64,000 bases of DNA, taken from Podospora bellae-mahoneyi. Lineage: Eukaryota; Ascomycota; Sordariomycetes; Sordariales; Podosporaceae. Location: positions 1,984,001-2,048,000 of the forward strand of contig NC_085886.1 of assembly GCF_035222275.1 (NCBI RefSeq), written 5' to 3'. The notes beneath the pieces were generated by a model. The model was not told where the DNA came from and ran no database searches. It was given only the letters and a program-made list of their open reading frames with translations. A program made the translations under genes and the position numbers. Positions 56,255 to 64,000 of the stretch are shown one piece after another; within the stretch, counting starts at the first letter, position 1; every line of letters begins with the position of its first letter.

Positions 56255-57324
56255 TTAGGATATCTCTTAAATCTCGATAGGGCCGTGGAATGGTAATGCT
56301 TCGCCCCCCCTCCCCTCCGGTTAAGGACCGGATAATGTTTCAGTCTTGCAGCGCGCGGCGGGACAAAGCCGGTGTACCTATCCTTCTTAGCTGCCAGCCC
56401 GGGGCATCGAATCAGTTCAAGGGAAATGTAATGAATGTCAATGTCGTAGTGAGGTGTGTTTTGTATGAGGGAAAGGATTAGGAACAGGCAGACAGCAGCT
56501 CCGAAAGGAACATTCGCATCAATGGATTGAGGTGCGGCTGATGACGAATGTAAATACGTTTCATGGGGTAACGAAACAGCAAGCACAGGGCCGCCCTTTC
56601 GCGCTGTCAGGGACCTGCTGAAAGCGCGCCAGAGACTCCGGGAGTTGAAGCCAAGAGCTGCTCGTCTTCTGTAAGGCTCCAGCGAGCGAACTGATGCCCC
56701 GCTAAAGAGGCGCGTTTCCAGAAGTTTAGGCCCGCTAGGGTAACCGATGTAACTGTCACTGACAGCAAGGCTGAAATGTTGAAGATGGCAAAAACGGTGG
56801 AACGGATGACCGTAAATCCAAGGTTGTCACGACAGCACATAAGTCTGACTGATATAGACATATATATATTGCACAGTTAAGAATGCCAAACTTAATGCAC
56901 CAAAGGATAAAGATATATGACGATCAGCCTCTAGTATTCAGGGCATATCGAAACGATAATAACTCCCCCTTATACAAACGCCAGCCATTTACAAATAGGT
57001 ATCCATCCATCTTACCACCGAACTCCCATCCAACATATTCGGTGTTCCCATTCCCTTACTCCCAGCCATCAATCCCACCTCGTGTTCTTTCCCATTGCTG
57101 GACCCAAACCATCAAAGAATACATATAACAATATACATGAACCCCTTTTCTGATACAAAGTTTTGACCCGCACCTAGCTGAAAAAGCCAAAGAAGCAAAA
57201 ACGGAAGAAACCCATCAGACAGGAACCAAACCCATCCGACAGTAAAAAGCAGTTCATAAAACAAGTACCCCTCGAAATGAAACCCAAACCTTCCCTTTTG
57301 CCCAAATCCAGCCCTCTCGCTCAC
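56255..57324. other. IRS4 promoter side and ASE1 3' flank
   Basis: A 1.07-kb gene-free interval. An AT repeat (tatatata) lies near 56860-56870. No coding frame with a motif is recognised. Confidence 0.55.
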
Positions 57325-59896
57325 TCAAAAAGCATCTTCATCAGTCCACTCACTCCCCCCACTCAAAATCCTATTTCCATCCTCATCCACAACAACATTC
57401 CCGGCACGTTGCTGCGACGACGGCGGCGGAATCCCCCCACCACTCCTCAACTTCTGCACCCCCCTAATAGTCCCAAACCCCACCGCCTGCTGCGCCGCCC
57501 TAACCTTGGCATAATACGCCTCGGACACATCCACCTCCGGCTCGCTCGTATCATCATACGTCTCCCAGTTCTCCGACCCCGACACCCCGCTAACAATAGT
57601 CGACGTGTCCGACACCTGCCTCTGCTGTGCTGCTGCCGACTGTGAATACTGCAGCGGACTCCTCGATGGCGGCTCATAGCTCTGCCTCGTTGACGACGAC
57701 GACGAATCATACTCTCTCTCCCTCGTCGAGTTCTGCCTCGATGGCGGGTTATACTCCCTCGTCGGCGGCCTGCTGCTGTCGTCCGTGTGATTCGTCTGTC
57801 TCGAAGTGGTGGTGTATTCCCTGCTGCTCGGCCTGCTATCGCTGCTGTTCTGGGAAGAATACCTGTCCCTCTCGTCATAAACATCCTCGGGCTGGACCTG
57901 CCTCACAATGCTGACACTCGACCCCAGCTTCATCGAACTCCTGAAAGATGGCATCGTCGTCGGTGCTTCCATTTTCAGCTCGGGAGCCGGCATCAAATCC
58001 CTCATTTTCGGCGGTGGCGCTCTCATGACAAGCCTCAGACTTCCAGTCGCACTACTAACCGAATCCGATGCTCGAGGTCGCTCCGGGGAGTTGTTTCCGT
58101 TCCTAAGGTTTGAGAGCGGCGGTCGGGGGTGGCTAACCGTGCTTCCGCGGATCGGACTGCCCTTGCTGATGACTGTATTAGCTGTGACTGTTGCCGCCCT
58201 GGCCAGAGTTGGTTTGGTGGTGGTGGTGGTGCTCGCCGTGGTGGGGGTTTTGTTTCCGTTCCGCTGCGGGTTCAGTTTGTTCAGGCTGCCTACGCTTTTG
58301 GCGCGGGAGAGGGTGCTGTTTGACCTGGAGGTGCCCGGGGTCACAGCGGTGGGCGCTGCCGAGGCGTTGGCTGGTGTCTTCGACCTGGGGCCGGGGATCG
58401 GTTTGGGGGGATCTTCGAGTTCGATGACATCCAGGTAGCGCTCTCCGTGTACAAGGAATGGTCGGCCGTAGTCGTCTTCCCACTTCTCAAGGCCTTTGCG
58501 GAGCTCGGCGATGACCTTGGGGAGGTCCTTGGCGATGCGCTTTCTCATCTTCTCTTCGCGCAGTAGCTTGCCTGGGTCGCGTCTCTCGCCTTTCTGTCCG
58601 CGCATCATTAGTCTGGAAGAATCCTGGGCTGAAGCGGCAAGCTCGTCTCTTTCTTGAATGAGGGACTTGTGCTTGTCAACGAGAGCCAGAGTAGGAGCTC
58701 GTTGCTCTTTGAGGACCTCGAGCCGAACGATTTCGCGTTCGTGGGCCTCAAGAAGAGCATCACTGTAGACATCGGAGAAGGCTGGCGTGAACTCGAGCAT
58801 CTCCTCCTCAGAAAGATACAGGGTGTCCCAAAGTTCCTGAAGCTTCAGACGAGCATCCTCGACAAAGATGTGAAGGTTTTGCCTCTTCAGCTCATTGAGG
58901 CGCGCAAGTTCCTCCTCGAACTCGTTAATCTGCCGGATTCCGCAGCCGCGGTTGCTATTGAGGAACGCTTTACGGTCCGCCTCATCAACCTCGAGCCTCT
59001 CCCAAAGACCCTCAACAGTATCTTTGAGGTCTCTAAGACGTCTTTCGCGGTTCTCCTTCTCTTTCAAAAGCTTGTCCCTCTTGGCCTTCAGACGAGCAAG
59101 ATCCTCCTGGTGAAGACCAAGCTGCTCGGGGGCATCGCGATAATACTTCACTATCGCATTATCTGTTTGGGCTTGGGGGGTTCCCAGTTCAGCCCAAAGC
59201 TGGATGATATTCTCACCCAAGCCCTTGACAGTATCCACGCGGTGCATGTACTCCTCATACACACGAGTAAACTCAGCATCCAACTTGTCCACATACTTGG
59301 GTGATAAGTCAAACGTTGGAGGAATTGATTGATCTGGCGCGGTGGGCGGCAGCTCGATCTTGACAAATGATGGTTCAAGATGTGACGAGTAAGACTCGAG
59401 CGCTTGAACAAGTGCTGTCCCATCATTAGCTGCAGTCACACACGCGGCATGGTGTTGTGAGGCACTTACTCTTGACCTGCTCGAATCGCTCTCTATGCAG
59501 CCGACTGACTTGATTTTGCTTTTTTTCGAGAACTTTGAGACACCTTGTGAGTGGATAAGTGATTTTCATGTCCTCGTCCTCATAGCGGCGCGATGTGCTG
59601 TCGTCTAGGGAGGCCTCCATTTGCCGGATGGTGGTCATCATTTTTTGCGCTTGCTCAATCATCCCCTTCTTTTCAGATGTGACAAGTCGCACTTGATTGT
59701 TGAGTGCCTCGGAGAGCGCAGAGAAGAGCTGGTGTGATTTTGGTCAGTGAACATCTGCGATCGGGCCGCAATTGAATGCGCATACCTCTGCCTCTCGCGA
59801 CTCGCGCTCATGGTTGGAGACACCAATCTCGTCAAACAGGCCATGCAGCTGGCCAATTATTGTATTGACCTGCTGGGCCAGATAGCTGGTGTCCAT
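57325..59896 (-). CDS. ase1: Anaphase spindle elongation protein Ase1 (PRC1/MAP65 family)
   Basis: Antiparallel microtubule bundler of the spindle midzone. Exons 59896-59786, 59728-59470 and 59429-57325 close to 824 aa. The N-terminus MDTSYLAQQVNTIIGQLHGL matches the dimerisation segment. Four coiled-coil rod blocks follow, with conserved stretches LGLHQEDLARLKAKRDKLLK and LYLSEEEMLEFTPAFSDVY. The spectrin-like microtubule-binding region contains KMRKRIAKDLPKVIAELRKG and WEDDYGRPFLVHGERYLDV. The remaining 340 residues are a Ser/Arg/Pro-rich disordered tail, likely site of CDK and other mitotic phosphorylation. Introns of 57 and 40 nt are small; the second is near the lower limit for this group, but its donor (GTAAGT) is strong and the join keeps the frame. 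Confidence 0.94.
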
Positions 59897-62800
59897 CGTG
59901 AGGGGGAGGTGAGGTTGTCGTCAGGATGCGCAGTGGGTTGTAGATCGGATGCCTGATGAAGCGACTCCAGTGGAGATGATTGCTAGGGGCAGTCGGTAAT
60001 GCTGCTGTGTTGTGGTAACGAGTGTACAGATGATGTCGGTCGTGGCGGGGTGTGCCATCCAGCGCAATGCAGAGCAGAATGACGTGCAGCGGCAGCAGTT
60101 GGCCTGGGTGTCGTAGCCTTGCAGCTGTTTACAAAAGTCGCTATTGTACCTGGTGGGAATAGTAGTGGCAGCGTCGGCGCATCGCAAAAAAGTGAAGATG
60201 TCGAGATGAAAAGAGACGGGATTGATCGTGTGGAGTTTTGCGGCGAGGCCGGTCGATCAGCTCTTGTCGCTCACAGATCGCGGGGAAAGCGTCGTCAGAA
60301 AGAAAAGAGGAGAACAAAATGAAAGTCGAGCGAGACAGGAAACGGCAAAGTGCGAAATGCTGCGTCTTGTTTCCAGGAATCGCCTGCAGAAAGCGCTGCA
60401 CCTCGTAATCCTGGTTCGCGCTCCCGCCCGTTGTCAGGGCAACGTCTGCCTACATCCCTGTGTTTGGTTGGGTGGAGTTTCAGCCGTTCAGGAGGCCCCG
60501 CCTGAACTTCCCTGTTCCTGACGACCATTTCGCATCTCTACCCCGCTTCCAAGGCGCATCGAGTCTTGATTTCGCCCATTTAGCGGGACGTCTATGAGCA
60601 AATCCGGGGGATCTGAACATGGGAACGGCTTCTAGAGATGCTTGTTGGCTTTCCAGATCCAACATTTCCTTGAATCAGCTAAACAAGATGGCTGGGGGTT
60701 AGTGGGGTTTAACATCTCTCTTAAGCGCCCTAAGGGGGGCTGTCAGCAATGCACACAGCTTCCAACTGCAGCTTTCTCAGCTTATTACTATTCCCGGCAA
60801 GTCCTCGGTCAAACCACTCGATATGCACCTCGTTCCGAGAGCATTCAAAGGGAGCGAGCGATAAGCACAGCCTTTCGCCAGATCTTGACACCATCGCGCG
60901 AGCGGCAATGGGTAAGCCGTTGTTGCTCTGCCCCCGAGATGTAAGGGCGTGTCAAGGTAAAGAGATCACAGTCACCGGACGAGACAGACGACCTTCCTCT
61001 TCCCTTTGCATCCACAACTGTGGATATCCGCCGTTTAGACCCGCAACATCTCGGCCGGTTACTTGAGGGACGCATATGATCTCGAAATACGAGTTCCCGG
61101 ACAAGCGGACACGACCAACCTGGAGAACAACCGGAGCCTCAAAGAGTCATTCTGCTTAACACCAATAGCATCAATCTCGGTTTCTAGTCACTTCCGGCCA
61201 TTGTCACACCGTCCGGAGACGGCAGCCGGAGAAGATGATTTCCGTGTGTCCTGCCGTTGCCAGAGCATCGGTACGTGAGGTGGACAAGATGAGAGGTCGC
61301 AATGGAAGTCTTCTGGATGCGATGCGTTCAGGGTCAGCGGCCGCATCAGATTCCGTCGACGCAAGCTCGCTGCTATTGGGGCTGCTGAAGCGGTGGGAGT
61401 TGGCTAAATTGTTCGACACAAACTGGCCGGTATGGTCCAGAGCAACGTCGTTTCTGGGACGAACGAACCTCCGCGACATCAATCGCACAGACCACATCGA
61501 CGTTGCTTGGGATGGATGGAGGCATATATGCCCGTACCTGCAATATAGGGGTCGTCTTTCAACCTCAGATGCAGTTCTCGGCGCCTCCTCAAGACTCGGA
61601 AGCGGTGCAACCTAGACTCTCCAACGCATGAGATGGATGACTGTTGACGTCCCGAGTCCTTCTTTTTCTCTGGATGCGACCCCTTGCCGGCAGTTCTCCC
61701 CCGCACAGGAGATCTGTGTCAATGCCATGCGGTCTGTGCGTTGACGTCCTCCTCCCTTTGGACCCTTTATCGTTTGCACACGTCCATTCATGAGGTGAGA
61801 AGGCACGAACTTGAGAAACTCCGTAGCCAAACAAAGAAGCTGCTAAAAAACAGCCAAAGGTAAGAAAGGCAGTCGCGTGCCAACCAGATCAGGCGTCTCC
61901 ACCCCACCATCACTCCTTCCTCTGCCCCTGAAAGCCACTCTCAAGCCTCGTTGCCTCTTGCCATACCTGGATGCTTTAACATAGTAAAGAGATCTCATTG
62001 GCTAGACCGAAAATATCCTGTCATAGCCATCGAGCCGCAATTCTGACGAGTTTGAGAGAGAGCCTTCCTCTATCTAACTTTGACTGTTATCCGCCATCCT
62101 CATGGTCCAGAACCCAGACAGGTCCTGGCAACTGCCGATTTCCCCAGATTCTGTGCCGATCATTGTTACTTCTCTTGCCAGAGTGCTCTTGTGGTCTTCC
62201 TGCTTCGCATGACAGCCCGGTCCCTGTTGAGAGTCATTCGACTGAACTTCTACCGCTGTTTGATCAGCCACCGCCGCAATCAGACGACGTAATGTCACCC
62301 CATATTCAGACGATCTGGAAGAGTGGATTGTCTTCTCTGTTCTTTCTTCTCCTGTCAACCTTGTGCTCGATGGTTTCTCTGGATCCTACACTCGGGGTTT
62401 CTCCGTCAGGGTGAGTACCGGTCTTGGCCATGTTTATCCGAGCCGCTGGTGTGGTCGGGAAGACTCCATATCCTACAGTCAAAGGCTCAGGGTGAGTGGT
62501 GAATGGTTCGTCTATCTTTTATCTACCGAGAAATAAATCGGTGACTACGGCACCATATGTGCACTTCAACACTGGATGTTGACTTCGGGAACTATGAGAC
62601 CCTCGACCGTTGATCTCATATCTCTTTTCTTGTCATGCTACCACTGAGCGGCCATGTCCGATATTGCCACCCAGCTCGAAACAGATGGGTTCAGCCCGTG
62701 ACTTTTAACTATGCCGGCCGTTAGCCGGTACCTTCACCAGTTCACCTTTGCCTGGCGAGATCTACTGCAAAGTCCATCTTGATACACCAGACAGTTTATC

Positions 62801-63203
62801 CGGCCGGGAACTTGCATGTGAGTCGCACCAAGAGACGAGACGAGACACACTCTCAGATCGACGTACAGCATCTCTTTTTCCTCTCCAGTCCACTATCCGG
62901 CCTCTACCGAAGCCAGAGCCATTCGAGAGAAGCTGGACACGGCACAGTGTTGCCCGGAAGAAGGCCATGATGTGTTTCCTTGACGTCGTCGACATCCCGT
63001 CTCTGCTCAGACTGGGGGAAGTCGATGGCTTATATCTGGGGGAGTATCCCGTCCTGTTTTGATATCTCGAGTTTCTATTCTTTTGAGTATTCCGCAGTGT
63101 CTCTCTTTTGGCAGTCTTCTTCTCACTCTCCTAATGGAGATTCAACCCACACTTTATATCCCATTGATTGTAATGAGATAGCACCCCCACCTTGCTTTGC
63201 GTC
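59897..63203. other. 3.3-kb intergenic region, no gene recognised
   Basis: It lies between the divergent start of ase1 and the downstream seven-helix gene. Several frames of 70-126 codons occur (for example 61235-61615 on +), none with a recognisable motif or good coding signal. It should contain the ase1 promoter on the left and the promoter of the rhodopsin-domain gene on the right. Confidence 0.5.
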
Positions 63204-64000
63204 ATGGACGCCTCTTCACTTCTTGCCCTGCCGACTTCGCCGGCACCATCTTCGCTACAGATCTTTGCGCTCTTTATCAACTTTTTCTTTCCGGTGTTGG
63301 CTTTTATAGTGGTTTCCGTCAGGGTGGCGGGCAGGGTGGCCAGCAGCCAGTTTTCCATGGATGATTGGCTGGTCTGCATTGCCATGCTGATGTCGGTCGC
63401 AGAGACGGTCATCAGCTTCTTTTGTACATGTCCCCTTGCTATTTTCCTGCTATGGCAACAACCACTAACTGACTCCTTTTCTGTCCAAGTCATCAAAACA
63501 AACTTTATCGGCATCCCCATCAGCCAAGTCCCACCCCACGACCCTACTCAGGGTCTTATCTGGGCTTATGCCGTGCAGATATTGTACAACCCCATCCTCG
63601 CCCTCGTCAAGTCATCTGCGCTTATTTTCCTGTCTCGATTGTTCGGCCAAAAAGACGGCGTCAGACGGTTTCTGCTCTGGCTCAACATTGCCAACATCTC
63701 CCAGATGGTGGCTGTCTTTTTTGCTATCACGTTTCAATGCCTACCCATCGCCTTTAATTGGGATCTCACTACTAGGGATGGTAGGTGTGTTGACCGCCGG
63801 GTGCTATACACTTGCACGGCCGTGATCAACATCGTCACCGACCTCCTGATCTTGGGGACGCCGATTTGGATATTTTCCAAGCTGAAGATACCGAGACGGA
63901 CAAAGATGGGGTTGTTGTTTGTTTTTTTGTTGGGGTTTTTGTATGTGACCTCCCTCTTCTCACTTGGTTATCTTGTGTGCTGACCTGGGTTGTGGTGAAA
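63204..64000 (+). CDS. SAT4/Pth11-type rhodopsin-domain membrane protein, partial (5' end)
   Basis: Start ATG at 63204. The first exon runs to 63423, then a 66-nt intron (donor GTACAT, branch CTAAC, acceptor CCAAG ending 63489), an exon 63490-63940, then a donor GTATGT at 63941. The gene continues beyond the window. The 66-nt intron keeps the frame if unspliced, but splicing restores the family layout. Helices visible are IFALFINFFFPVLAFIVVSV, a following DDW motif with WLVCIAMLMSV, HDPTQGLIWAYAVQILYNP, LALVKSSALIFLSRLF, NISQMVAVFFAITFQCLPI and INIVTDLLILGTPIWI. This is the fungal rhodopsin domain (PF20684-like), found in proteins with receptor or structural roles; ligand unknown. No CFEM domain is seen in the available part. 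Confidence 0.88.

Noticed and set aside
61235-61615. Plus-strand frame of 126 codons upstream of ase1
   Set aside because: No recognisable motif and no splice partners. It is likely chance.

Overview
The window is a gene-dense stretch of nuclear DNA from a filamentous ascomycete. It is most likely a sordariomycete, and the proteins read like Sordariales (the Neurospora, Podospora and Chaetomium group). The signs are short 45-70 nt introns with GTANGN donors and CTAAC-type branch points, fungus-specific protein families (Irs4, SAT4/Pth11-type rhodopsin-domain protein, C2H2 plus fungal_trans regulator, pmd1-like ABCB pump), and no operons. No rRNA, tRNA, CRISPR array or virus-like element was recognised by eye. 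All gene names rest on protein motifs read from the sequence; no database search was run.

Layout: (1) 0.5-4.3 kb, a four-helix membrane protein and Rad23, both on +. (2) 4.9-10.2 kb, TFIIIB subunit Bdp1 (-) and the H2B ubiquitin ligase Bre1 (+), divergent. (3) 11-17.2 kb, a SARAF-like calcium regulator and a full-length ABCB multidrug pump, both -. (4) 17.2-20.6 kb, a gene-poor interval holding a 0.59 kb element with terminal inverted repeats and internal 18-bp tandem repeats. (5) 20.6-34.1 kb, a dense housekeeping block: Mrt4, U1-70K, mitochondrial ribosomal protein mL43, triosephosphate isomerase, a Utp16-like U3 snoRNP protein, a mitochondrial TPR-type protein, Cwc21 and Cdc123. (6) 34.1-41 kb, a convergent intergenic region with a three-copy spaced repeat, a GH16 glycosidase, and a C2H2/fungal_trans transcription factor. 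(7) 41-48.5 kb, a 7.5 kb gene desert between the divergent transcription factor and a Cdc25-type Ras exchange factor. (8) 48.5-64 kb, the RasGEF, Irs4, the spindle midzone protein Ase1, a further 3.3 kb gap, and the first exons of a SAT4-type seven-helix membrane protein that runs off the window.

Most genes are housekeeping and share no pathway. Loose themes are splicing (U1-70K, Cwc21), ribosome and translation supply (Mrt4, Utp16, mL43, Cdc123), and chromatin, repair and transcription (Rad23, Bre1, Bdp1). Exon structures were built by hand, and lengths were checked for frame closure across every junction. The observations most worth checking are a triosephosphate isomerase intron that stays open when retained and adds a hydrophobic, tail-anchor-like C-terminus; weak splice signals and a branch-point hairpin in the U1-70K gene; the three-copy repeat near 34.2-34.7 kb; the inverted-repeat element; and the 7.5 kb desert.
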